DNA of 64,000 nucleotides, from assembly GCF_022348085.1 (NCBI RefSeq), contig NZ_JAKRFN010000027.1:1-64000 (forward strand). The letters run 5' to 3'. Within the stretch, counting starts at the first letter, position 1. Every line of letters begins with the position of its first letter. Made by a program: the position numbers and the translations under genes. Source of the DNA: Mycobacterium sp. PSTR-4-N. Lineage in GTDB: Bacteria; Actinomycetota; Actinomycetes; Mycobacteriales; Mycobacteriaceae. This document shows, piece by piece, positions 52,403 to 61,419 of this stretch. The notes beneath the pieces are model-generated. The model saw only the letters and a list, made by a program, of their open reading frames with translations, did no database searches and was not told the origin of the DNA.

Positions 52403-53737
52403 ATGACAAACTCGCAACGACGCGCCCCGTCAGATCTCTTCGTCAGCGATTCATCGTCTCTCCATGAAGTCACCGAGCAGGAGTTCGCCAAATACAAGTG
52501 GCGGATGTTGCTCGCCACGATGTTCTGCTATCTGTTCTTCTACACGGGCAGACAAACTTTCGGGTTCGCCATCCCCGGAATACAAGCAGAGCTCGGTCTG
52601 AGCAAGTCCACCTTGGGCGCCATCAGTGGCGCGATGCTGTGGTGCTACGCGGTCGGCCAGATCGTCAACGGCAACCTCGCCGACAAGTTCGGCGGCCGCC
52701 GCGTGATGGCCCTCGGTGCCGTTTTGTCCACCATGTTCAACTGGTTCACCAGCTTCTCGGTGGGCCCACGATCCCTCGGTGCGCTGTGGGGTGCCAACGG
52801 GTTCGTCCAGGCAATGGGATTCCCGTCGGGTGGCAAGGTCATCTCAGGCTGGTGGAGCACCCACGAACGCGGCAAGAGCTTCGGCTTCTACAACTTCGCC
52901 GCCGGCCTTGCCTCCGTGCTCGCGTTCGTGACCTCGACGTTGGTGGTCGAGGTCTTCGATCTCGACTGGCGATGGATCTTCCGGATCCCCGTGCTGCTGA
53001 TGCTGGTCGGCGGTGTCGCGTTCTTCATCATCGCGCGCGACAATCCACGCCAAGCCAAGATCAAGCCCCCGCCTTCCTGGGAGGCCGATCAAGACCAACC
53101 CGGTAAGCACTTGGATTCGGCCGGTCAGACACGTGGCGTCAAGTCCCTGGATCGCTACAAACTTATGCTCCGGAATCCGAAGGTCTGGGTGACGGGTTCG
53201 GCCCTGGGGTTCAACAACGCTGCACGGTACGGGTTGCTGATCTGGGTGCCGGTGTATCTGCTCGGTAGCGATTGGAAGTCGGACGGCTCGAAGATCAGCC
53301 CACTGTGGGTCTCGGTAGCTCTACCCGTCGGCATGGCGCTGGGGGCGCTGGTCAACGGCCAACTCTCCGACCGGATCTTCAAGTCTCGGCGGGACTATCC
53401 CATCGCGTTGTTCATGGGCCTCGGTGCCGTGACCGCCTTGGCGATGTACCTTCTGGCACTGCCGATCCTGCCCGAAATGGGGCTGATGTTCTTGCTCGGG
53501 TTCTTCGTCTACGGACCGCATTCGACGTTCTGGGCGCTCAGCACCGACATTGCCGGCAAGGCGATGGCTGGTACGGCGATCGGTGTGGTCAACTTCTTCG
53601 GTTACATCTTCGCCGGGGTTGCCGAGCCCTTGATCGGGCACATGATGGACATCACGGGCAACACCGCGTTGATCTTCCCCGTGGTAGCCGGAGTGTGCAC
53701 GTGCAGTTGCCTTCTCGCCTTGACGGTCCGCCGCTGA
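52403..53737 (+). CDS. OPA-family MFS transporter, probable phosphonoacetate uptake
   Basis: This encodes 444 residues with about 12 membrane helices. The N-terminus (FAKYKWRMLLATMFCYLFFY, then TGRQTFGFAIPGI) is typical of the organophosphate:phosphate antiporter family (GlpT/UhpT/PgtP). LADKFGGRRVMALG supplies the MFS loop motif. It sits between phnA and a LysR gene, so import of phosphonoacetate (or a related phosphonate), perhaps against phosphate, is the natural reading. The substrate itself is inferred from context. Confidence 0.9.
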   Translation: MTNSQRRAPSDLFVSDSSSLHEVTEQEFAKYKWRMLLATMFCYLFFYTGRQTFGFAIPGIQAELGLSKSTLGAISGAMLWCYAVGQIVNGNLADKFGGRRVMALGAVLSTMFNWFTSFSVGPRSLGALWGANGFVQAMGFPSGGKVISGWWSTHERGKSFGFYNFAAGLASVLAFVTSTLVVEVFDLDWRWIFRIPVLLMLVGGVAFFIIARDNPRQAKIKPPPSWEADQDQPGKHLDSAGQTRGVKSLDRYKLMLRNPKVWVTGSALGFNNAARYGLLIWVPVYLLGSDWKSDGSKISPLWVSVALPVGMALGALVNGQLSDRIFKSRRDYPIALFMGLGAVTALAMYLLALPILPEMGLMFLLGFFVYGPHSTFWALSTDIAGKAMAGTAIGVVNFFGYIFAGVAEPLIGHMMDITGNTALIFPVVAGVCTCSCLLALTVRR

Positions 53738-53845
53738 CCGTCGCCGTCCTCGGCGTCCCGTCTGAGTCTTACTCGGGAACGCCGGGGACGGATGGCACAC
53801 TGACGAAGGTTGCGGCGATGTCCCAGCAGCAGAGAGGGCGACGGC

Positions 53846-54757
53846 ATGATCTCGCTTAACCAGCTCGAAATCTTCGCCGCCGTGGTCGAGTGTGGAGGAT
53901 TCTCCGGTGCGGCCAAACGCTTGTTTATGAGCCAGTCTTCTGTGTCCAGCCACGTTCGCGCACTTGAGAATTCACTCGGAGTGCAACTGGTCCAACGGAC
54001 CAGCCGCGGAGCGCGAGCTACCTATGCCGGTGAGGTGGTTCTTCAACACGCTCGCGAGGTGTTCTCCGTACTCGAAAGCTTGGAAGGTCAAGTGGCACAA
54101 CTGCAAGGACTCAAGACCGGCCGCCTGGCCGTGGCGGGGACCACCACCTTGGGCACCTATCTCCTGCCTCAGCTCGTCGCCGATTTCTCGACGAGGGTCC
54201 CGGGTGTCGACTGCCAAATTCGCGTAGGCAACGAGGACGTGGTCGAGGCGTGGCTTCTCCAGAACGAGGTCGCCTTGGCACTGTGTGCCGAGGAACCCAA
54301 GGACGAGCGCCTGACCACCACACCGATGTTCGAGGAACGGTTGCAGCTCATCGGGCCGGCAGATTGCCCGTTGCGGTCACGGGTGCTCAACCCCGCCGAC
54401 ATCGCCGATCGGCGGTTCATTCTGCGGGAAGTTGGTTCGGCGACTCGCCGACAGCAGGAAGCGGCTCTGGCGGCTTGGAATCTGCCGCACGTGGAGCGGT
54501 GGGAGATGTGGGGACCCGCCACACTCAAGGAATCCGTATGTGCCGGGCTGGGTTTGAGCCTCATCTCCGAGCACGCGATCACCCGCGAACGTGCCTCGGG
54601 TTTGCTGGTGGTGCTCGCGATCGAGCCGCCACCTCCACGTCGCACCGTCTCGCTGGTGACACGAGCCGGTCGCGCACTCACTCCGCCAGAACGCGCTTTC
54701 GTCGAACTCGTCGGCACCCTCGCCAAGTGGCCCGAACCTGACGTCGAACTCACCTGA
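53846..54757 (+). CDS. LysR-family regulator of the phosphonoacetate module
   Basis: This encodes 303 residues. The HTH is LNQLEIFAAVVECGGFSGAA, then KRLFMSQSSVSSHVRALENS. The effector domain starts near residue 90 (GRLAVAGTTTLGTYLLPQLV). GAGAGGG lies upstream of the ATG at 53846. In Pseudomonas fluorescens a LysR protein (PhnR) controls phnA, so a local role is likely. It may respond to phosphonoacetate. Confidence 0.9.
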   Translation: MISLNQLEIFAAVVECGGFSGAAKRLFMSQSSVSSHVRALENSLGVQLVQRTSRGARATYAGEVVLQHAREVFSVLESLEGQVAQLQGLKTGRLAVAGTTTLGTYLLPQLVADFSTRVPGVDCQIRVGNEDVVEAWLLQNEVALALCAEEPKDERLTTTPMFEERLQLIGPADCPLRSRVLNPADIADRRFILREVGSATRRQQEAALAAWNLPHVERWEMWGPATLKESVCAGLGLSLISEHAITRERASGLLVVLAIEPPPPRRTVSLVTRAGRALTPPERAFVELVGTLAKWPEPDVELT

Positions 54758-54819
54758 CACCGTCAATCCCGCCAGAAGAGCACGCTATTCGGGCATGTAC
54801 CCAAGGAAGATCTACTTCG

Positions 54820-55176
54820 ATGACCACGTCCGCCAGAGATACGCTGTCGACCAACGTAGCGCTGCCCACCGAGGAGGTCTATCCGCCCTCCGCCGCGTTC
54901 TCCGAGCAGGCCAACGCGTCCGCCGCCCTCTACGACGAGGCCGAAGCCGACCGCCTGGCGTTCTGGGCGACCCAGGCCGAGCGACTGTCGTGGGCGAAAC
55001 CCTTCACCGAGGTTCTCGACTGGTCGGAGGCACCGTTCGCGAAGTGGTTCCCCGACGGCAAGCTCAACGTCGCCTACAACTGCGTGGACCGCCACGTCGA
55101 GGCAGGCAACGGTGACCGCGTCGCCATCCACTGGCTCGGTGAACCGGTCGACGAGAGCGAGACGCTGAGTCGATGA
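54820..55176 (+). pseudogene. acs: N-terminal fragment of acetyl-CoA synthetase
   Basis: The frame encodes 118 residues matching the start of acetyl-CoA synthetase (YPPSAAFSEQANA, then WAKPFTEVLDWSEAPFAKWF, then LNVAYNCVDRHVEAGNGDRV, AIHWLGEP). It ends where the next conserved block (ITYADLxxxV) should begin. The AMP-binding and C-terminal domains are missing. A full Acs would activate the acetate released by PhnA, which explains its position after phnA and lysR. The missing part was deleted before 55176. Confidence 0.8.
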
Positions 55177-55297
55177 CAACTCGCTCGCATGTTGGTCTAC
55201 CGAAAGTTGTTTCGGCAGTGGCTTGCCAAGTCGCCAGGCGTGGAACGAATACTCGTCCTCGTTGGCGGAGGCGGGCGCCAGGGCGTGTGTCATCGAG

Positions 55298-55313
55298 CGT
55301 ACCGTCCAGTACA
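55298..55313 (+). promoter_or_regulatory. TGTAC-N6-GTACA operator, site 8a (one mismatch)
   Basis: CGTAC-CGTCCA-GTACA differs at the first base. It is followed by TACATT as a possible -10. It is the distal of two sites upstream of the hydrolase-OsmC gene. Confidence 0.5.
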
Positions 55314-55435
55314 TTTGGCGATGCGGTTACCTCCATCCCTGGGATCGGTGCGGCCAGTCCGCGACGAACGTCAAACGGGCTGTGCATGCGACGTGCGATG
55401 ACGGTTGTCCGTTAGGTCGGCATCGCGTGACGAAC

Positions 55436-55451
55436 TGTTCCGTGTAGTACA
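55436..55451 (+). promoter_or_regulatory. TGTAC-N6-GTACA operator, site 8b (one mismatch)
   Basis: TGTTC-CGTGTA-GTACA differs at one base. TACATT overlaps its downstream arm. It ends 34 bp before the start of the hydrolase-OsmC gene, the same geometry as site 9. Confidence 0.5.
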
Positions 55452-55485
55452 TTCACCGAAGGTCGTTATGAGCCCAGGAAGGCGT

Positions 55486-56721
55486 ATGAGCACCCCAACC
55501 AGAACGGTCTTCCGCGGCAGTAGCGCAGAGTTGGTCGGCAAGCTGGAGTTGCCGAGTGACGCCCCGACAGCGTGGGCTTTGTTCGCGCACTGCTTCACGT
55601 GCGGCAAGGACAACTCTGCTGCAGGCCGGATCTCGCGCGCACTGGCGAGTCGGGGTGTCGCAGTACTGCGGTTCGACTTCACCGGCTTGGGGGAGTCCGA
55701 CGGTGACTTCGCCGCGACCGGCTTCAGTTCCAACGTCGAGGACTTGGTCTGCGCTGCAAACCATCTCCGCGATCAGTTCAGTGCCCCGGCAGTTTTGATC
55801 GGGCATTCCTTGGGCGGGGCGGCCGTCTTGGCCGCCGCGCCGCAGATTCCCGAGGTTCGCGGAGTCGTCACCATCGGAGCCCCGGCTGACCCCTTCCATG
55901 TCGTCGGAATGCTCGGCGACGTGACGCCCGTCGTCGAATCGGGTGAGGCCACGGTGTCCATCGGGGGGCGACCGTTTCGCGTGCGTCGCCAATTCCTCGA
56001 CGACATCGCGATGCAACCGCAGCGCGAGCGCATTTCCACCCTCGACGCCGCCCTGCTCGTCATGCATTCCCCAGTCGACCAGGTGGTGTCGGTGGACAAC
56101 GCGCGAATCATCTTCGACACCGCGCGCCATCCCAAGTCGTTCGTCGCTCTCGACGGCGCAGACCATCTTCTCAGCGATCGGGCCGATGCCGAGTACGCGG
56201 CGAACGTCCTCGCCGCATGGGCGAGCAAGTACGTGTCGAACCCCACGACCACCGCCGGACCGATCACCGACGATCCCGCCGAAGGTGCCGTTCGGGTCGC
56301 CGAGAGCGGTCCCGGCAGACTCACCCAGCAGATCAGCGCGCGTCGGCATCGGCTGACCGCGGACGAACCCGCCCCCGTGGGTGACGACGCCGGACCGACG
56401 CCGTACGACCTTCTTCTGGCCGCGCTCGGTGCCTGCACGTCGATGACGGTGCGGATGTACGCCGATCGCAAGCAGTGGCCGCTGGAACGCATCGTCGTCG
56501 ATTCGCGCCACTTCCGAATCCACGCCAAGGATTGCGACGAGTGTGAGACCGCCACGGGGATGGTCGACCGGATCGAACGCGACATCACCCTCATCGGCCC
56601 GCTCGACGCCGACCAACGCGCCAAGCTGCTCGACATCGCCGACCGATGCCCGGTGCATCGCACCCTTCGTTCCGAAGTGTCCATCCATACCGCTGAAGCA
56701 CCAAGACAGAGGCTGACATGA
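55486..56721 (+). CDS. alpha/beta hydrolase - OsmC fusion protein
   Basis: This encodes 411 residues. Residues 1-255 are an alpha/beta hydrolase with nucleophile IGHSLGG, Asp in HSPVDQVV, and His in DGADHLL. Residues 270-411 are OsmC/Ohr-like, with the two redox Cys in ALGACTSMT and DRCPVHRT. The OsmC half reduces organic or fatty-acid hydroperoxides; the esterase half may free the peroxidised acyl chain (inference). AGGAAGG lies 5 bp before the ATG at 55486. The stop overlaps the flavoprotein gene (ATGA), so reductant may be supplied by that partner. Confidence 0.92.
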   Translation: MSTPTRTVFRGSSAELVGKLELPSDAPTAWALFAHCFTCGKDNSAAGRISRALASRGVAVLRFDFTGLGESDGDFAATGFSSNVEDLVCAANHLRDQFSAPAVLIGHSLGGAAVLAAAPQIPEVRGVVTIGAPADPFHVVGMLGDVTPVVESGEATVSIGGRPFRVRRQFLDDIAMQPQRERISTLDAALLVMHSPVDQVVSVDNARIIFDTARHPKSFVALDGADHLLSDRADAEYAANVLAAWASKYVSNPTTTAGPITDDPAEGAVRVAESGPGRLTQQISARRHRLTADEPAPVGDDAGPTPYDLLLAALGACTSMTVRMYADRKQWPLERIVVDSRHFRIHAKDCDECETATGMVDRIERDITLIGPLDADQRAKLLDIADRCPVHRTLRSEVSIHTAEAPRQRLT

Positions 56722-58154
56722 CCCAAGATTCAGAATTCGACGTCGTCGTCATCGGCGGCGGCCCCGGTGGCGCCTCAGCGGCGCAGTACCTCATCGCCGA
56801 AGGCCTCGACGTGGCCTTGATCGAGGAGCGCCTCATCGGCGGCGAATGCCACTACTGGGCGTGCAATCCCACCAAGTCGCTGCTGCGTCCGATCGAGGTA
56901 TTGGCCCTGGCGAAGGCCGTTCCCGGCGCCCGAGAAGCCGTCGGAGAGGGCCAGCTCGACGTCGCAGCCGTCTTCGCGAAACGGGACACCATCGTCGACC
57001 ACCTCAACGATGACGGCGCCACCGCTGGGTTGCAGCAGAGTGGGCTGACGGTGTTCCACGCCCGCGGGCGGCTCGCCGGCCAACGGGAGGTCACCGTCAC
57101 CCACCCCGACGGCCGCGAGGAGACCATCCGGGCGCGGCACGCGGTCGTGCTCGCCACCGGCACCCGCCCCGCCATCCCCGACGTACCCGGACTGGCCGAC
57201 GCGCACCCCTGGACCAACCGGGACCTCGCGACCATGACGCACGTGCCACCACGAAGCCTGATCATCGGTGGCGGCGTCGTCGCCGTCGAGTTCGCCACCA
57301 TCCTGGCTGGCCTTGGCTCCAAGGTCACACTGCTTGCGCGCGGCGACACCCTGCTGCGCAACTCCGAGACCGTCGCCAGCGAAATGGTCACCGAGTCGTT
57401 GCGGCGCAAGGGAGTAGACCTTCGCTTCCACGCTCACCCATCTGGCGTGGCCCGACCGGTTGCGGGCGGCGCCGTCAGCGTCACCGTCGGTGACGAGTAC
57501 ATCGAGGTCGACGAAGTCGTCGTAGCTGCGGGACGGACGGTCAACACCGATTCCCTCGGCTTGGAAACCGTTGGGTTGCATGCCGGAGAGTTCGTTGCCG
57601 TCGACGACCATTTGCAGGCACTTGGAGTGGACGGCACCTGGCTGTACGCGATGGGTGACACCACCGGGCGTGCGCTTCTCTCGCATCTGTCGCAATATCA
57701 CGCAGTCGTGGTTGCCGACATCATCGCCGCCCGCGCGCGAGGCCGTCAGCTCGCGGACGACGAACTCATCGCCCGCGACCCGCACAACCTTCCACAGGTC
57801 GTGTACACCGACCCGCAGGTCATCGAAGTGGGACGAACCGAAAGTCAAGCGCGCGCTGACGGATTCACGGTTACGACGAGCACCGCGCGTTACCCGGAAG
57901 CCGTACCCGACCTCGCCATCTTCCGCGACGGATTCGACGCTTGGGCGAAACTGGTCATCGACGCCGACACGGACACCCTGCTCGGCGCAACCTTCGTCGG
58001 ACCCGAGTTCGCCGAACTCGCCCAAGCGGCCACACTCGCCGTCGTCGCCAAGGTCCCGATCGAGACACTGCGTCACGTGGTGGCGCCGCACCCGTCGGTC
58101 AACCAGGTCTGGAACCCGCTCCTCGCCCGGCAACGGGGACGTACAGCCGAGTAG
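56718..58154 (+). CDS. pyridine nucleotide-disulfide oxidoreductase, RclA-like
   Basis: This encodes 478 residues. VVVIGGGPGGASAAQYL binds FAD. The redox-active pair is GGECHYWACNPTK (CxxxxC). SLIIGGGVVAVEFATIL binds NAD(P). YAMGDTTG is the second FAD contact, and the C-terminal HPSVNQVW contributes the active-site His. The family includes lipoamide and mercuric reductases and the chlorine-stress flavoprotein RclA. The extra aromatic residues between the cysteines set this subfamily apart. Coupled to the OsmC fusion, it may recycle that enzyme's thiols or reduce metals or quinones. Confidence 0.88.
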   Translation: MTQDSEFDVVVIGGGPGGASAAQYLIAEGLDVALIEERLIGGECHYWACNPTKSLLRPIEVLALAKAVPGAREAVGEGQLDVAAVFAKRDTIVDHLNDDGATAGLQQSGLTVFHARGRLAGQREVTVTHPDGREETIRARHAVVLATGTRPAIPDVPGLADAHPWTNRDLATMTHVPPRSLIIGGGVVAVEFATILAGLGSKVTLLARGDTLLRNSETVASEMVTESLRRKGVDLRFHAHPSGVARPVAGGAVSVTVGDEYIEVDEVVVAAGRTVNTDSLGLETVGLHAGEFVAVDDHLQALGVDGTWLYAMGDTTGRALLSHLSQYHAVVVADIIAARARGRQLADDELIARDPHNLPQVVYTDPQVIEVGRTESQARADGFTVTTSTARYPEAVPDLAIFRDGFDAWAKLVIDADTDTLLGATFVGPEFAELAQAATLAVVAKVPIETLRHVVAPHPSVNQVWNPLLARQRGRTAE

Positions 58155-58295
58155 GCCGCTCGGTCTTGGGAAGTCGACTTCCCTGGGAGGTAATACAGCT
58201 GGCGAACCGGGGGTTGCCAAACCATTCACGAAAACGTGCATTGCGTTTCCGGCCCTGCTCATAGGCGAGAAGGGTTACGGACAAATGGTGGGCAG

Positions 58296-59381
58296 GTGAC
58301 GGGGCCAATAGACGCTGAACACTACGAGTGGGTCACCGCCTTCATGCACGCACGCAACGCGACGCTCATCACCCGTCTCTTCGTGGCCGCCACCTCGCTG
58401 GCGATGTCAGCGGCAACGCTGGTACTCCTGATCGGCGCCGGCGGCCCGCAGCACCAGCCGGCGCAGACAATGATGTGGCTCGCCGTGGGCGGAGGAGTCG
58501 CGGGTGCGGTCTTATGGCTATTGCGGTGGCCCTCTCGAATGCAGTCGATGGGGTTCGCTGCGATTGCCACAGGGTCAATCGCGTTGGCCTGCTTGGCCTA
58601 CCCTGACCATTTGGCGGCACTTCTGGGATGCATTGCGTTCACCACCATCGCCGCCTACGTGGCATTCTTCCACTCGCCTTCCATGGTTCTCGGTGTCTTC
58701 CTCGTCGTCGCGGCGGTAGCGCTGAGCCAAGTCATCGAGCTGGCCGACGACGGACGCATCGCGCTGGCAACAGTCGACCTGTTCTTGGTGCTGCAGGCAA
58801 ACCTCGCCGTGGCGATATCCATTTGCAGTCTGCTGCGGACAGTGAAGGGAGACTTGGCCGCTGCCGATCTCGACCCCTTGACCGGACTTCTGAACAGGCG
58901 CGCCTTCCGCATGCGGATACCGGGCCTGCTCTCCCATCACCAGAGCGCGAGAGGCGGATACCTGCGCATTGCACTGGTGGATCTCGATGACTTCAAGTCT
59001 GTCAACGACACCCACGGACATGCTGCCGGCGACCGAGCGCTGGTGGCGGTCGCCGGCGCACTCCGATCTGCCTCCGCACCGACTGCCGTCATCGCACGCA
59101 GCGGCGGGGAGGAATTCCTCATTGCCGATGTCGCGCCTTCACACCGCGACGTGCTGCACTATCAGCGCATCTGTGCGGCGATCAGGGAACTGCCCATGCC
59201 CGTCACGGCCAGCATAGGTACGTCGTGTGTGGCGCTGGACTCGCTGTCCCGCCATGTCCTGGACGAGGCCATGGAAAACTTGATCGGCGCCGCAGACATG
59301 GCCATGTACCGCGCAAAACGGAACGGCGGCAACCAATGTCACCATCATGGCGTATGGCGCCCTGCCCCGCCCAACGACTAG
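58296..59381 (+). CDS. membrane-bound diguanylate cyclase (GGDEF)
   Basis: This encodes 361 residues from the GTG at 58296. About five or six membrane helices occupy residues 25-185 (MASE-like). The GGDEF domain starts at LDPLTGLLNRRAFRMRIPG, with the active-site SGGEEF and an IGTS terminus. GGEEF is the active variant, so it should make c-di-GMP from two GTP. A DxLT-type I-site (RxxD) is not evident before the motif. It converges with the LysR gene, overlapping by 4 bp. Confidence 0.88.
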   Translation: MTGPIDAEHYEWVTAFMHARNATLITRLFVAATSLAMSAATLVLLIGAGGPQHQPAQTMMWLAVGGGVAGAVLWLLRWPSRMQSMGFAAIATGSIALACLAYPDHLAALLGCIAFTTIAAYVAFFHSPSMVLGVFLVVAAVALSQVIELADDGRIALATVDLFLVLQANLAVAISICSLLRTVKGDLAAADLDPLTGLLNRRAFRMRIPGLLSHHQSARGGYLRIALVDLDDFKSVNDTHGHAAGDRALVAVAGALRSASAPTAVIARSGGEEFLIADVAPSHRDVLHYQRICAAIRELPMPVTASIGTSCVALDSLSRHVLDEAMENLIGAADMAMYRAKRNGGNQCHHHGVWRPAPPND

Positions 59382-60352
59382 CGAGCGCCGACAGCTTCAG
59401 TTTCCGTCGTGCCGTCAGCGGTCCCGCCTGCCACCGCCGAGCGGTGCGGGCCATCCATTGCCGCGATCAACAGAGCCAAATCTCGACGTCTCGACGAGGC
59501 CGGCCATCCAGCCCACGTCCGTCGCACGAGCGGCTCGCCAGCCAGCGGCATCCACAACAACGAGCTGGGAAAGCAATGCAGATATCCACGCGGAACCAGC
59601 GCGAACCGCCCACCCATGCTCAATTGGGCAAGCTTCACCTCCGGCACCTGGCCCCTGGCATCAGCAGTCTCTGCACCGGCCCCGATTCCGTGATTGCGGA
59701 GGACGGCCACCATGTGGTCATGCCATGTCGGACTGTCGGACCTCGGGAAACCGAGCCACTGCAGACTCCCTAAGTCGTCCAACCGTAGGTCAGCCGTGCC
59801 CAGCCGCAAACGATGAGCTTGCTCGGTGGCTACCAGGACACCCAAGGGTTCCTCGGCGATAAGAGCGACATCGAGGTTCTCACCAGTAGGCCGCTCTCGT
59901 ATAAGCGCTAAATCCAACGTGCCTCTCCTCAGCGCTTCCAGTTGAGCAGGACAGGGCAGTTGCGAGAGCTGGACAACCGTATTGCGAAAGCGTGAGGCCG
60001 CCAGCTTGGAGAGTGCATCGGTAAGCGGCTGGATCGTCATCTCAGCAGGAACGGCGATCCGCAATGGAGCGCCGACATCCGGCGAGATGTTCGCCACCTT
60101 GGCTAGGACCGTTTCGAACCGGCCAATCAAGGTGCGTGCTTCACTCAGCAATACGGCCCCCGCCGCAGTTGGTGATGTCCCGCCTGGCCCCCTCACGAGC
60201 AGGCGCACATTGAGGGATTCCTCTAGCGCCGCGAGGCTTTGGGACACTGCAGGTTGGCTCACGTCCAGGCTGCGAGCTCCCGCCGACAGGCTACCGGCCT
60301 CAGCCACTGCGACGAACGCACGCAGATGCCGAATGTCGATCCGCGGCTCCAT
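59378..60352 (-). CDS. LysR-family regulator
   Basis: This encodes 324 residues. The HTH is DIRHLRAFVAVAEAGSLSAG, then ARSLDVSQPAVSQSLAALEE. The effector domain runs from residue 90 (GAPLRIAVPAEMTIQPLTDA). It converges with the cyclase gene and is divergent from the RraA-like gene, 293 bp away, which it may regulate, perhaps together with operator site 9. The ligand is unknown. Confidence 0.9.
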   Translation of the reverse strand: MEPRIDIRHLRAFVAVAEAGSLSAGARSLDVSQPAVSQSLAALEESLNVRLLVRGPGGTSPTAAGAVLLSEARTLIGRFETVLAKVANISPDVGAPLRIAVPAEMTIQPLTDALSKLAASRFRNTVVQLSQLPCPAQLEALRRGTLDLALIRERPTGENLDVALIAEEPLGVLVATEQAHRLRLGTADLRLDDLGSLQWLGFPRSDSPTWHDHMVAVLRNHGIGAGAETADARGQVPEVKLAQLSMGGRFALVPRGYLHCFPSSLLWMPLAGEPLVRRTWAGWPASSRRRDLALLIAAMDGPHRSAVAGGTADGTTETEAVGAR

Positions 60353-60591
60353 CTAGCGATATACCCCTCCGGCGTCGTACCCGGCGTCTACTAGGGGTGC
60401 AAGGCGTAGGGCGGAGACACCTCGGTCGTAGAGTTGCATCTGCAGGACCTCCTTAAACCTCGGGCCGCATGGTTTTCGCGTCTCGCCAAGGATCTGAGCT
60501 GTCAGCGGTGTCGTGACGTCCGAGTTTCATACCGGTGTTTGGATACGACGCCAGCCCCACGCTCCAGTATGAACGGCAGTTGCCGTGATAC

Positions 60592-60607
60592 TGTACCACT
60601 CCGTACA
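60592..60607 (+). promoter_or_regulatory. TGTAC-N6-GTACA operator, site 9
   Basis: This exact copy (spacer CACTCC) continues as GTACACT, so TACACT (60604-60609) is the likely -10. It ends 38 bp before the RraA-like start. A repressor bound here would cover the -10. Confidence 0.7.
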
Positions 60608-60645
60608 CTGTCGGCGCGGCCGCCATCTTTGAGGCAGGAGTACAA

Positions 60646-61314
60646 GTGTCAACGTCAAACCGAACCGAGATCCGTGAACGCTTCCTTCTAGTCGAAACCG
60701 CCAACGTCTCTGACGTATTGGATTCCATGGGGTTAACCAATCGGGCCCTGTCGGCCGACTTTGTGCCGCGTTCGGGCACGCATTTGGCAGGCTGGGCTTA
60801 CACGATCAGTGGCGATTCGATCAGCGGTGGCCCCCCGACCGACGAACTGAAGGTGCAAGCGTGCGCCGGAGTGCAGGACGGCGACGTCACGGTGTGGTCG
60901 GGGTCCGGAAACGGCGCCTGTTACTTCGGGGAGTTGATCGCTCTGGGTCTTCAGTCGCTCGGCTGTCGCGGTGCCCTCGTGGACGGCGGAGTGCGCGATA
61001 TAGCCTGGCTCGAGCAGGCTCAATTCAGCACCTTCTCCACCTACCGCACGCCTATTCAGTCGATCGGGCGATGGCAGGTGCAGAGATGGGCCCAGCCGAT
61101 CCTCCTTCCAGGGGCCAACGTTGAGGCTGTGACCGTTAGCCCCGGCGATTTCGTCCTCGGCGACATCGACGGGGTGGTGGTCATTCCTGCTGAGCATGTC
61201 CTGCAGGTCCTAGAGCGTTCAGAGGCGGTCACCGAGCGTGAGCGGGACATCAGGGTCGCCCTTCAACAGGGCATGAGTCTGCAAGACGCGATTGCGACCT
61301 TCGGCTCCATCTAG
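60646..61314 (+). CDS. RraA-family protein (dimethylmenaquinone methyltransferase-like fold)
   Basis: This encodes 222 residues from a GTG with GGCAGGAG upstream. VSDVLDSMGL, then GNGACYFGELIALGLQSLGC, RGALVDGGVRDIAWLEQAQF, and VSPGDFVLGDIDGVVVIPAE match the RraA/HMG-CHA aldolase family. DGGVRD holds the metal-binding Asp and Arg of the aldolase branch. The substrate is unknown; it is not close to the RraA-like protein at 44829. It is controlled from operator site 9. Confidence 0.85.
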   Translation: MSTSNRTEIRERFLLVETANVSDVLDSMGLTNRALSADFVPRSGTHLAGWAYTISGDSISGGPPTDELKVQACAGVQDGDVTVWSGSGNGACYFGELIALGLQSLGCRGALVDGGVRDIAWLEQAQFSTFSTYRTPIQSIGRWQVQRWAQPILLPGANVEAVTVSPGDFVLGDIDGVVVIPAEHVLQVLERSEAVTERERDIRVALQQGMSLQDAIATFGSI

Positions 61315-61419
61315 CAAAACATCTGCGTAACAACCGATTCAGACATAGCAACGCTTGGGACCCGCAGGATGCTCGAAACGTCGACGTGCGCCTCGCCAGA
61401 CGTCCATAATCGCACGATC

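Noticed and set aside
56775..58262. 495-codon minus-strand frame opposite the flavoprotein reductase
   Set aside because: The sense strand encodes a complete disulfide oxidoreductase; the antisense frame is a by-product of third-position G+C.
12996..60607. The spaced palindromes as a CRISPR array or iteron cluster
   Set aside because: They are single copies kilobases apart, each before a gene, not tandem repeats with spacers.
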